Origin: Gambelia wislizenii
Lineage: Eukaryota; Chordata; Lepidosauria; Squamata; Crotaphytidae
Reading direction: 5' to 3'
DNA length: 64,000 nt
Assembly (NCBI GenBank): GCA_030847615.1
Contig: JAUMIR010000001.1
Span: forward strand, 289,504,187 to 289,568,186
In this document: piece after piece, positions 23,270-33,287 of the stretch
Numbering within the stretch: the stretch's first letter is position 1
How the letters are laid out: each line of letters opens with the position of its first letter
The notes under the pieces: model-generated
Told to the model about the DNA's origin: nothing
Database searches by the model: none
What the model saw: only the letters and a program-made list of their open reading frames with translations
Made by a program: the position numbers and the translations under genes

Positions 23270-23321
<52 letters not shown>
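23270..23321. repeat. (CT)n run, (GA)n tail of a minus-strand LINE
   Basis: About 26 CT units. It abuts the LINE 3' end at 23322-23830. Other copies of the same LINE end (10349, 45541) also finish in GAGAGA, so the run is best read as the element's own tail, expanded. Confidence 0.85.
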
Positions 23322-23323
<2 letters not shown>

Positions 23324-23830
23324 CTTTTCTTCGCAAACAAAAATTCAGGAAGGACTCATCCCGTGCTTTCTGCAAGCACGCTGATGACTAAAAAGGCCAA
23401 TCCGAGATAAACAAGTCCGGTTGCAAAAAGCACAGCAGAAGTCTCCTTGGGTGATGTTTTTCGGTTGTGATTCTTTCTGCGTTGTCATTTCTCTTCAAGA
23501 CTTGTTCGGCGTGAGTTCTCAAATAAGGCTGCAGCATTGTGGATACTGTGTCTCCAAGCCTCCCGATGTGAGGCCAGGGCGGACCACTGTTGGTGATCAA
23601 TTTGGCCGAGCCGGAGATATTGTTTCAGGGAGTCTCGGTATCGCTTTTTTGGAGTGCCCCTCTTACGCTGACTCGTGGCGAGTTCACGGTAGAGTAGTAT
23701 TTTTGGGAGGCGATGGTCCTCCATCCTAGAAATGTGCCCTGCCCAGCGCAGCTGCGTTCTCAATATCATGGCCTCAATACTGGTGATCCCTGCTTGCTCA
23801 AGGACAGCAACATTCGTCACATAGTAGAAA
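23322..23830 (-). pseudogene. LINE reverse-transcriptase ORF, C-terminal end and 3' UTR
   Basis: The minus-strand frame (111 codons at 23485-23820) reads TNVAVLEQAGITSIEAMILR, then TQLRWAGHISRMEDHRLPK, AWRHSIHNAAALFEN and RRTSLEEK. This is the C-terminal end of the RT ORF of RTE/jockey-like LINEs. The 3' UTR continues to the (GA)n tail. The upstream RT part lies next door in the opposite orientation. The clade is not certain. Confidence 0.82.
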
Positions 23831-24020
23831 AGGTCTGTGGCAGATCCTGGAAAGACTAGGATGTCCCCCCAAATTCCTTAAAATGGTTATCTTGCTACAC
23901 GAGGGCCAGCGTGGTCAAGTCAGATATGGCGATGCTCTTTCAGAGCCCTTTCTAATAACTAATGGAGTGAAGCAAGGTTGTGTTCTTGCACCAACTTTAT
24001 TTACAATCTTCTTTAGCATG
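23831..24020 (+). pseudogene. Inverted 5' piece of the same LINE: RT motif block
   Basis: The plus-strand frame reads LWQILERLGCPPKFLKMVIL, then LHEGQRGQVRYG and ITNGVKQGCVLAPTLFTIFF. The NGVKQGCVLAPTLF block is the conserved RT motif of this LINE type. It directly abuts the minus-strand 3' part, giving a head-to-head arrangement. The RT stretch between the two pieces, including the YxDD region, is missing. This arrangement is typical of 5' inversion during target-primed reverse transcription. Confidence 0.8.
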
Positions 24021-24114
24021 GAACAAATAAATGTTTTCATAAAAGACAGGTCACATTTTCTCCACATGGTAAGAGCAACACAGTAATATTTTAGGAAATA
24101 CTAGCTACTTTATA

Positions 24115-24549
24115 CTTCTTCTTCATGGTGTCTGTGCCTCACACAATTGGGTCACACCAAAGCAAGAAGAATAGGGAGAAGAAACAGCAAAGGGAGAAAA
24201 ATTATGCAACATTAGAAGCTATCCATGAGATGTGAACACCACAGTGGTTGAAAAGGAACTGAAGGGGAGTAACTCTTGATGCTAAGTATGCATGCACCTG
24301 AAAGAGGAGGGGGGGGAGGGATCCTGTCCGAAGTTACTGAGCTTAGGAATGTTCCATGTGTGGTTCTGCATAGGTGCAAGCAGTGGTGGCACTGGGGGGT
24401 GCATAGAGGTCAAACCACACCAGGTGACACTATTGGGGGAAGGGGTGACACCATCCTTAGTGATGCTACAGGTTGCAAGGCCCAATTATGTGAGGGCAAA
24501 GATGACTACTTGAAGAACCACAGTTACAGGTAGCCAACCTGTTCTTTCT
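24115..24549 (+). mobile_element. Short element with DIRS-like inverted ends
   Basis: The left end has 'gtctgtgcctcacacaattg' plus 'ggtc'. The right end, read in reverse complement, gives 'aacctgtaactgtggttctt'-type sequence and then 'tcacataattgggcc'. The right end 'tgaagaaccacagttacagg' matches the ends at 34985 and 54829 of the DIRS copies. It is about 435 bp, non-coding, and may be an internally deleted or related DIRS family. Confidence 0.6.
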
Positions 24550-25265
24550 AATAATCCATTTTCATTCTACGTGTGGTACCTAAAATAAGGAAGCAAGTAG
24601 TTTATCCTTCAGAGAATTCAGGAGAACTAGAACTGGATCAAAAGTTGTCTAGAATACGCATGTTTCCTTTATGCACCTACTATCAACATCCTATTTTTTT
24701 CCCACTAGCCAAGATTTTTTTATGTTTGCAAAGTGAGTGATGTCATTACCTATCTCATCAATGTGAAATGTATGAGATTTCATATATTAATTTGACCTAT
24801 AAAATACATCATTGAGATATATTTTAGTAGCGGCGTTAAGAATGGATGTTATACTTATAGGCTTTTGGGCTAGAAATATAATTTTCCTAGACCAGGAGAG
24901 ATGGGGGAAAGGGTTACAAATTAGATCTGCTCATTCTTCACATATTCAAAATATTGGTCAAATAGAACTCAAACAGACAGATGCATACAAAATCAGAGTA
25001 AAAACAAAAAATGATTTGATACTGTCAGGTTAAGCAAGTATTTCTGATTCACGATTTGTGAACTTTCAAATAGAGAAAGTGTCTGGCCAGTTTCCTGCCA
25101 GAGAGAAGGAGAGCAGCTTCTGGACAGCAAGTTTCCTGCCAGTTTCCTGCCAGGGAGAAGAAGGAAGCAACTTCTGAATTTTTTTAAAAAACTGTTGGGA
25201 GAGGCTGCTTGTTGCTGAGGGGCTTGAACTTCTGACCTTGCCCTTTTACCCTCAAGAGCCAGAGG

Positions 25266-25285
25266 CGCGCGCCTAACGGCGCGCG
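25266..25285. promoter_or_regulatory. Perfect 8-bp GC hairpin in CR1 5' UTR
   Basis: CGCGCGCC, loop TAAC, GGCGCGCG, starting 118 nt upstream of the ORF1 ATG. It is CpG-dense in an otherwise AT-rich intron. Whether it is an RNA structure, a promoter element or part of a tRNA-like module is unknown. Confidence 0.5.
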
Positions 25286-25382
25286 AATTTCAGTAAGCAA
25301 ACAAAAATACAGCAGACCTAAAAGTACAGCTTAGCATTCTCAGCGTTAACTAAGAGTTCTTAGATTACCTAAAGCTCTCATC

Positions 25383-26360
25383 ATGGACACTGAGGGGACT
25401 GCAGCAGTCACTTGCAACACTTGTGCGATGTTTGTATTCTTGTCTACAGACATGGAGAACTTCACATGCACCAAGTGCAAGCTGGTAGCCCTCTTGGAGG
25501 AGAAAGTACAGCAGCTGGAGACACGGGTAGCTACACTTCAACAGATTCGTGAGCAAGAGGTTTTCCTGGACAGAACAGAACGAACAGTCTTGGATGGGGA
25601 CCGCACAGAGGAAGTGGCTGTGGAGGAGAGGGTCACTTCACGGACACAGGAAGTAGACAGCTGGAGGAATGTCACACACAGAACAAGAAAATCCAGGGAT
25701 TCTTCCAGCAGCTTGCAGCTACAGAATCGATTCGAAGCCCTTTCCCTTATCAAGGACAACGAGGAAGAACAGCATGGACAGACTTCAGGGGTAGAGCAGG
25801 GGACCTTGAGAGGACCACCGCAAGGAACAGCAGCTGCGAAGCCTCAGCGGAGGCGTGTGGTGGTGGTGGGGGACTCCTTGCTGAGGGGTACAGAAGCAGT
25901 GGTATGTGGGCCTGACAAGATGACTCGGGAGGTGTGTTGTCTCCCTGGGGCAAAGATCTGTGATGTGACCGAGAGGCTGACAAGACTCGTCAAGCCTACA
26001 GATCATTACCCCTTCCTTTTGGTCCATGTGGGAACCAATGATACTGCAAGGCACAGCTTTCCCAAGATCAGAAGAGATTATGAGGCCCTGGGGAGGAAGC
26101 TGAAAGAAATGAATGCACAGGTGGTCATCTCGTCTCTTCTGCCAGTTGAAGGGCATGGTCCAAGAAGGGAGAGGAAAATAGCCGACGTAAACAACTGGCT
26201 CCGTAGATGGTGTCGCCGAGAACAAATTGGATTCTTGGATCATGGACCGCGCTTCCATGCGGGGGAACTTCTGGCAAGAGATGGGGTGCATCTTACAACA
26301 GTTGGAAGAAACATTTTTGCCAACAGTCTCAAGAATTTGATCAGGAGGGCTTTAAACTGA
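25383..26360 (+). CDS. CR1 ORF1 protein: Cys motif, coiled coil and SGNH esterase domain
   Basis: 325 codons, intact. The N terminus has CxxC pairs (CNTCAMF, CTKCK, about residues 13-40), followed by a coiled-coil stretch LLEEKVQQLETRVATLQQ. From about residue 155 there is an SGNH/GDSL hydrolase: GDSLLRGTE with the catalytic Ser (block I), HVGTND (block III) and DGVHL with the Asp-x-x-His pair (block V). ORF1 esterase domains are known from CR1/Rex/L2-type LINEs and are thought to help RNP or membrane interaction. The start is the ATG at 25383, first after the 5' UTR. The stop TGA at 26358 is just before the ORF2 ATG. Confidence 0.92.
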   Translation: MDTEGTAAVTCNTCAMFVFLSTDMENFTCTKCKLVALLEEKVQQLETRVATLQQIREQEVFLDRTERTVLDGDRTEEVAVEERVTSRTQEVDSWRNVTHRTRKSRDSSSSLQLQNRFEALSLIKDNEEEQHGQTSGVEQGTLRGPPQGTAAAKPQRRRVVVVGDSLLRGTEAVVCGPDKMTREVCCLPGAKICDVTERLTRLVKPTDHYPFLLVHVGTNDTARHSFPKIRRDYEALGRKLKEMNAQVVISSLLPVEGHGPRRERKIADVNNWLRRWCRREQIGFLDHGPRFHAGELLARDGVHLTTVGRNIFANSLKNLIRRALN

Positions 26361-26365
26361 GTCAA

Positions 26366-29278
26366 ATGGGGGAGGGAGACAGTATGCTGGAAGGCAAAAG
26401 GGCTGGAGAAAATAGTCAAACTGTCATAGAGGGAACAAGGCAAACAGCGCAAGGACCCAACAGTGGGAGGCAAAAAAACTTGCACAGGGAGCAAGTAAAG
26501 GGAACACACGGTCTCAGATGTCTCTACACTAATGCACAGAGCATGGGAAATAAGCAAGATGAACTTCAACTTCTTGCACTACAAAACAAATATGATATAA
26601 TAGGCGTTACTGAAACCTGGTGGGACGAGTCTCATGATTGGAATGTAGGAATAGAGGGGTATAACCTTTATAGGAGAAACAGGCCAAACAGGAAAGGAGG
26701 AGGAATAGCATTATATGTCAGGGATATTTACACCAGTGAAGTGATCCATGACATCAATACTGGAAGCCAGGTAGAGAGCATCTGGATAAAAATTAAAGGG
26801 GAGGGAAACAACAGGGATGTTATTGTGGGACTCTACTAGAGACCCCCAAATCAGACGGAGGAATTGGATGTTGCCTTTCTAGAACAGATGAACATACATG
26901 CAGAAAGGAGAGATGTAGTAGTGATGGGTGACTTCAACTATCCTGATATTTGCTGGCAATCTAACTCAGCCAAAACTACAAGGTCTAGCAAATTCCTTAC
27001 ATGCCTGGGAGACAATTTCATGGTCCAAAAGGTGGAAGAGGCAACAAGGGGGTCAGCTATTTTAGATCTGATCCTAACCAACAGAGACGATCTGGTTAAT
27101 GGGGTGCAAGTGGTGGGATCCTTAGGTGAGAGTGATCATGTTCTCCTGGAGTTTGTTATACAATGGAAAGGAGAAGCCAGGCATAGTAAGACACGCATTC
27201 TTGACTTTAGGAGAGCTGATTTCAATAAACTCAGGGAAATACTGGGGATGATCCCATGGTCAGGAATACTAAAAGAGAAGAGACCTCAAGACGGATGGGA
27301 CTTTCTCAAAAGGGAGATACTGAAGGCACAATTTCAAACAGTACCATTGAGGAAGAAAAATGGGAGGTGTCTCAAGAAACCAGGATGGATGACTAAAGAA
27401 CTTTCAATGGAGCTAAGTTTTAAACGGAACATGTATAGGAAATGGAAAAGGGGGGAAATCACCAAAGAAGAATTCAAACAGATAGCGAACACTTGTAGGA
27501 GTAAAGTCAGAAAAGCTAAAGCGCAGAATGAGCTCAGGCTTGCTAGGGAGGTTCAGAACAATAAAAAGGGTTTTTTTGGGTATGTACGCAGCAAAAGGAG
27601 GAAGAAGGAAATGATAGGGCCGCTACGTGGAGAAGATGGCAAAATGCTAACAGGGGACAGAGAAAAGGCAGAATTACTCAACACCTTCTTTGCCTCAGTG
27701 TTTTCAGAAAAGGAAAAGGAGGACCAACCTGAGGAGAATGGAACAGAGGACACAATAGGGGAAATCCAGCTCAAAATAAGTAAAGAGGTAGTACAGGAAT
27801 ACCTTCTTAATCTAAATGAATTTAAATCTCCAGGACCAGATGAACTACATCCAAGAGTATTAAAAGAGCTGGCAAATATAATCTCAGAGCCATTGGCAAT
27901 AATATTTGAGAACTCCTGGAGAACAGGAGAAGTCCCAGCAGACTGGAGGAGGGCAAACATTGTTCCCATCTTCAAAAAGGGGAAAAAAGAGGATCCCAAC
28001 AACTATCGTCCAGTTAGTCTGACATCAATACCAGGGAAGATTCTAGAACAGATCATTAAACAGAGAGTCTGTGAACATTTAGAAGGCAATGCCATAATCA
28101 CAAAAAGTCAGCATGGGTTTCAGAGAAACAAGTCATGCCAGACTAATCTGATCTCTTTTTTTGATAAAGTTACCAGCTTGGTAGATGAAGGGAATGCTGT
28201 GGACATTGCATACCTTGATTTCAGTAAGGCCTTTGACAAGGTTCCCCATGACATTCTTGCAAACAAGCTTGTAGAATGTGGGCTAGACAAGTTAACTGTT
28301 CAATGGATTTGTAATTGGTTGACCGGCCGAACCCAAAGGGTGCTCAGCAGTGGCTCCTCTTCGTCTTGGAAAGATGTGACCAGTGGGGTGCCACAGGGTT
28401 CTGTCCTGGGCCCAGTGCTATTCAACATCTTTATCAATGACGTAGATGAGGGAATTAGGGGCATACTTATCAAATTTGCAGATGACACCAAATTGGGAGG
28501 AGTAGCTAATACCCTAGAGGACAGGATCAAAATTCAGAATGACCTGGATAGACTGGAGAGCTGGGCCAAAGCTAACAAAATGAAATTCAATACGGAGAAA
28601 TGTAAAGTACTGCATTTAGGGCGGAAAAATGAAATGCATAAATATAGGATGGGAGAGACCTGGCTGAATGAGACTACGTGCGAAAGGGATCTAGGAGTCC
28701 TAGTAGACCACAAGTTGAACATGAGCCAACAGTGTGATGCGGCAGCTAAAAAGGCCAATGCAATTTTGGGCTGTATCAATAGAAGTATAGTGTCTAGATC
28801 AAGGGAAGTAATAGTGCCACTCTATTCTGCCTTGGTCAGACCTCACTTAGAATACTGTGTCCAGTTCTGGGCACCACAATTCAGAAAGGATATTGACAAA
28901 TTGGAGCGTGTCCAGAGAAGGGCAACTAAAATGGTGAAAGGTCTGGAAACGATGCCTTATGAGGAGAGACTTAGGGAGCTGGGTATGTTTAGCCTGGAAA
29001 AAAGACGGTTTAGAGGCGATATGATAGCCCTGTTTAAGTATTTGAAGGGATGTCACGCTGAGGATGGAGCAGGCTTGTTTTCTGCTGCTCCAGAGACTGG
29101 AACACGGAGCAATGGGTGCAAGCTCCAGGAACAGAGATTCCACCTCAACATGAGGAGGAACTTTTTGACAGTAAAAGCTGTTCGGCAGTGGAACACACTC
29201 CCTCGGAGCGTGGTGGCGTCTCCTTCCTTGGAGGTCTTTAAGCAGAGGCTGGATGGCCATCTGTCGGGGATGCTTTGA
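26366..29278 (+). pseudogene. CR1 ORF2: AP endonuclease plus reverse transcriptase, one in-frame stop
   Basis: 970 codons if the TAG is read through. Endonuclease motifs in order: TNAQS, VTETWW, MGDFNYPD, LILTN and GESDHVLLEF. RT motifs: NNYRPVSLTS, LDFSKAFDKVPH, SGVPQGSVLGPVLF and KFADDTKLGG. It then has the CR1 C-terminal region. The frame is unbroken except for TAG at 26837-26839, just before RPPNQTEEL, where related elements have an aromatic residue or Cys. The piece before the stop holds part of the endonuclease; the piece after it (from ATG 26864, 804 codons) holds the rest and the whole RT. A single nonsense change and perfect tail repeats suggest a fairly young copy. Confidence 0.93.
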
Positions 29279-29529
29279 TTGTGATTTCCGCGTGGCAGGG
29301 GGGTTGGACTGGATGGCCCTCGTGGTCTCTTCCAACTCTGCAATTCTATGATTCTATGATTCTATGAGTACACCAAGCAGTCTTATTTCAGGAAAGGCAG
29401 ATCCTCTGTAATCCTTTTTAACAACTCCTCCCAATACATTTAGGACCATTTTTTACATTACATGCTTTAAACTCAGATTTGGTAGCAGTGAGTTGCCAGC
29501 AGGGCAAAGTTGTTGTAACTTAAGCGTAA

Positions 29530-29612
29530 CTTTGGACAAAGGAGCGTATGATCTCGTTGTTGTTGTTGTTGTTGTTGTTGTTAATCAACTTCAACTTGTG
29601 GGGCCTGCATAA
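29530..29612. repeat. Direct duplicate, left copy, with (GTT)n and BovB-like end
   Basis: 'actttggacaaaggagcgta' plus 'tgatctc', then a GTT run (29556-29582), then 'aatcaacttcaacttgtggg' plus 'gcctgcat'. It recurs nearly word for word at 30170-30243. The last part is the end of the BovB-like sequence seen at 39925 ('gttgacttcaacttaggatg'). Confidence 0.75.
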
Positions 29613-29721
29613 AACTCCAGTTGCTTTTCATAGAGCTATGGTAGAAATTGTCAGTTAGTACTACTTTCCCCCTTAGGGTTCAAGAAAAATAGTTTTTGCT
29701 CTTCTTTCACCATTACAACTT

Positions 29722-29798
29722 GTAAATGGCAGGGCGTTAGACCGTATGGCCCTCGTGGTCTCTTCCAACTCTACAATTCTATGATTCTATGATTCTAT
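29722..29798 (+). repeat. CR1 3' tail
   Basis: 'aatggcagggcgttagacc', 'tatggccctcgtggtctctt' and 'ccaactctacaattctatg' followed by further ATTCTATG octamers. It is a very short CR1 end. Confidence 0.88.
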
Positions 29799-30221
29799 GT
29801 GCTGATAAAAACATGTTTCTATGTGGTCTCTGTGACTCGTGATTATGGGCATTGTGTGTACACAGAGCCACAACTGGAACATTGTAGAACTTATTACAGC
29901 ATTGGCAGGGGCCCCGTCTCCAACACCCAAGTGTGGGGTGTTTGTGCCTTGGTGCATCTAAGTGTCTTTGTCTCAGTTTCTTTTCAGGAGCAGCTTGGAG
30001 AAGAGTGTTCCTTCTATTTTTCACACATCAGTGTGGTTAGCTTTTCTTTGCCCCCCCCCCAGCTTTCTGTTCTTGTTTTTATCAACACATCTTGCCTTCT
30101 TATAATCTTTCTGAGTTTTCATTGTTTGTCTTTATGAACCATTGAAACCAATCAGGACTCCCAGCACAACTTTGGACAAAGGAGCGTATGATCTCTTTGT
30201 TGTTGTTGTTGTTAATCAACT

Positions 30222-31225
30222 TCAACTTATGGGGCCTGCATGAATGAGAGACCTCCAAGCTGTAGGAGTAATGAGTCTAAAAAATAAAATTGTATTAAAA
30301 ATTCCAGGATCTAGTCCTTTTAAAAACAACAACAATTATTTTCTTTAAAAAGAGTTAAAATCATTAATTCACTTTTGACTTCATGTTCATGCAAAGTGCG
30401 CTTAGGAATGCAGACTTAAGCTCAATTATCATTTAAAAGTGTATTCAGAGGTCTGGGATCACCCAGTTAAATTAGACTCATTACAAAACAAAGGAGTCAG
30501 TTTAAAATGCAAATCAAAAGTTTACTGAAGGTATATCAATCTCAATCTACATACTAAAACAAACTTTAAAAAGAGGTCCCTAACTGACTAAGGATATTTA
30601 GGGTAAGAAAACTCACCAGCCTACAACAGTCGAAGGCTGCATGGTGAAACATCATAGCATGGTTACAGATGGCTTAAGATGGCAAATATAGCAAATATGG
30701 CTCCAGCCTCATGGAGACTCAAACTTAAAAGAAGTTACACAGAGTAATAAATTTTAAATTAGGTCATGTGTTTGAATGACCCAGCACTCCAGTTGGCTGG
30801 AAGTGCCCAGTGAAATAAGAGAAAGGGAATTTTGGGAGAACAAATGCATGCAGGGAAAAACCCTAGACTTATCTAAGGATGTGAATGAGGTACACAAGAT
30901 TGCTTTTACATTACAATGATTATTTCCCCACATACTACACAAGCCACCCAATCCTCAACAGCCCTGCTCAGGTCTTGCAGACTCAAGGCCATGGCTAACT
31001 TGATTGAGTCTATCCATCTGGAAGGAGGTCTTCATCTTTTCCTACTGCCTTACCAAGAATCATTGTCTTTTCTAGTGAGTCATTATGCCTTCTCATGATA
31101 TGGACAAAATATAATAGCCTCAATTTAGTCATTTTGGTTTCTAGTGAGAGTTCAGGCTTGATTTGCTAAAAGGACCCATTGATTTCTCTTTTTAGCAGTC
31201 AACAGTATCTCTAAGCCCTTGTTTA
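30222..31225 (-). repeat. BovB-like (RTE) LINE fragment, minus strand, split by an LTR
   Basis: The outer pieces 30222-30260 and 30940-31225 join into the same text as 39925-40260: 'gagacctccaag(c/t)caccc', 'atcctcaacagccctgctca', 'ggtcttgcagactcaaggcc', 'gattgagtctatccatctgg', 'tcttttctagtgagtcat' and 'aggacccatt'. This is the antisense of the BovB RT C-terminal coding and 3' end. Confidence 0.78.
30261..30939. mobile_element. Solo LTR, 679 bp, with 5-bp target duplication
   Basis: It begins TGTAGGAG and ends CATACTACA, giving TG...CA with short inverted TGTAG/CTACA termini. CAAGC flanks both sides (30256-30260 and 30940-30944). Removing it restores a continuous BovB-like sequence that matches the uninterrupted copy at 39959. 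AATAAA occurs at about 30281. No internal genes are present. A 5-bp duplication is seen with Gypsy-type and some retroviral LTRs; the family was not identified. Confidence 0.85.
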
Positions 31226-32878
31226 TATTCTGTACCTCTTATAGATGAAAAAAATATCTCCTTCAGATGGGCACTCAGGATGCTTCCTTTGTCTGGTTTA
31301 GAGCCACAAGGTGCAATCCTGTTTCACTTGCAGGGGCTTTACTAAACAAGGGCTTCAAAACTAGTAGCTCAATTTTAACCCTACCTTCTGGGACATGGCA
31401 TTGAACAAGGCTGATGAAGTGGCCTAGAAATGCAACAATTTCCATTTGCAAACACCCTTCATTTGCTAAGCCACTGCAAACTGCAGCTGTTTCAGTGTCC
31501 ATTTCTTTTACCTCATGACATCCATAGCCCCGACTTTGTTACCAGGCCCTGTACAGAGCACTTCACTATCAGCTCCAGTGTTGGTCCTGGCCTCGGTAAT
31601 AAATAACAAACATTGATCACTTCCTCCTTCATCAAGCAGAGACAAACACTTAGAGCAGAACTTATATAAGAAAGACCACACTGTCGTGCTCAAGGCTGAA
31701 AGGATTCAGAAGTTTCTACAAAGGAGGAGGAAGAGAAGCTGCCGCGACCATCACATAAACATTGAGATAAGGAGATGTGACCATGTTGTATCATATCTAT
31801 CTAGTCCCTTCAGCCCCTTTGGCTTCACCCTTTATGTCCTCCTCAGTACCATCTCCAATTCCAATCTCGCTATCAGTTTCACAACCACTTGATGTCATAA
31901 AACTTTATCAGAGTCCATATAATCCACAGGAAATTCCCATGCTACCATTCCTAACCCTAAACTTGGCTATGACCATTTATAGCACCAGTCTCTGGATAAT
32001 GTGTTATGTGTTAGATCATAGTTAGGAGGGAAGACTCTTGAGTAGTCTTCAAAAAGAGAGATGTTTCCCAATACATCAATGTGTACCCTGGTCTAAGAGA
32101 TGTTCCTGGTCCCACATCTGCATCTCCAGTAGAACTCTATGACCCAAGAGATATCCCTTATAGTGACTCAGCATCACCAATATAACTACTCAGTACAGAG
32201 ATTTACTACTTGAAAAGGACTCTCTGCACTCAATGTTCTCTGAACATGTGTATGCTGGGAACACATTTGGCATGAACCATCCTGTAGTCATTTCCTTCAT
32301 TTCCCTTCTTACCAAGAAGATAGATCTTCCCAGCACAGAGCGTATTTTTCAGACTGTTCTCCTGGAAATGACTACTAAAATCACTGTCATCTGTATGATT
32401 CTCATTACTATAGCTACATATAAGATTTCTCCCAGGATCAGGATTCCCACAACTGCAATTTCCTGATCTCGATCTGTACCTTCTTAGTCTTCAGTAATGA
32501 TCTTGACCTCAATATATGCTGCACTGATGCTGAGCATCTTCCCAGTTCCAGCAGCTAACATTATTGAGTGTTCCTGCACAGATACCAATGCAGATACACT
32601 CTTAGCAAGCCCAGCCTTCTGTGCTGTATCAACCACCTCCACAACATACCATCTCTCTGTCGACACAAGTGGTTTGCTTTCAGTAGTGTCAGTCCTAAAC
32701 ATTTATTACAGTGCCTCCATCTTCTTTGCACTCAGCCACCTGTATGCTCTTCGGGCAGTTCCAAATCAAGAACTGATACTTTGGTCAATCCAGGAAGCTT
32801 CCTTGGAGCTGACCACTGTCTCTCAAGAATGGCAGTGATCCTCACTGGAAGAAGACTAAGCAGCTCCTTTCACACTAC
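31226..32878 (+). other. Uncertain, probably decayed DIRS copy A interior
   Basis: It lies between the BovB fragment and a MITE. Several short plus-strand frames have an odd Ser/Thr/Pro-rich composition, for example 31777-32025 and 32497-32838, as DIRS gag regions often do. I cannot align it with copy B and assign no product. All frames contain stops. Confidence 0.35.
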
Positions 32879-33075
32879 TTATTTATAGCACTATATTCCA
32901 CTATAACTGCCATGGCTGCAGTCTATGGAATCCTAGAATTTGTAGTTTGGTCAGAGGCACTTTGGCTGAGGATTCTAAATGTCCCTCCTTTGGGTGCCAA
33001 TCTCAGAATTCCATAGGATGGAACCATGGCAGATAAAGTGGAATCATGGTGCTATAATTGTATAGTGTGAAAGAT
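32879..33075. mobile_element. Palindromic MITE (family P), copy 2
   Basis: The left arm has 'tagcactatattccactata' plus 'actgccatgg'. The right arm has 'ccatggcagataaagtggaa' plus 'tcatggtgctata'. The inner arms are 'tatggaatcctagaatttgt' and 'tctcagaattccata'. It belongs with 1446-1641 and 56284-56605. Confidence 0.75.
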
Positions 33076-33287
33076 GAGTCCTTTCCATCATGGCCAGCTT
33101 CACCATGGCCAGCTTCTGTTGATATCTTGTAAGGAAATTAGATAATATCCCCCTCTTCTCCAGAGGATATTAAAACATACTCCAAGCACATTCCCCATAT
33201 GGCTAAATCATTGGGTATTGAGGAGAAAACCAAACCACCTCTAGTTTCAGATCCAGTTTTTCAGAGCATGCAACCTAACTTCATAGT

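Larger units (their letters stand above)
25080..29366 (+). mobile_element. Near full-length CR1 non-LTR retrotransposon
   Basis: About 4.3 kb. It consists of a 5' UTR with repeated 'ccagtttcctgcca' blocks and a GC-rich hairpin, an intact ORF1 (25383-26360), an ORF2 beginning 5 nt after the ORF1 stop (26366-29278), a short 3' UTR and three perfect ATTCTATG octamers (29343-29366). The only lesion I see in the coding part is one in-frame TAG at 26837. The left border is estimated from the start of the UTR repeats. It is sense to FAP. Confidence 0.9.

Noticed and set aside
23135..23410. ORFs through the (CT)n run giving Ser-Leu or Arg-Glu repeats
   Set aside because: Microsatellite translation, no coding meaning.
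25785..26291. 168-codon minus-strand ORF
   Set aside because: Complete shadow of the CR1 ORF1 esterase domain.
32497..32838. 113-codon ORF in the DIRS copy A interior
   Set aside because: Not alignable by eye to DIRS gag, RT or recombinase; left unassigned.
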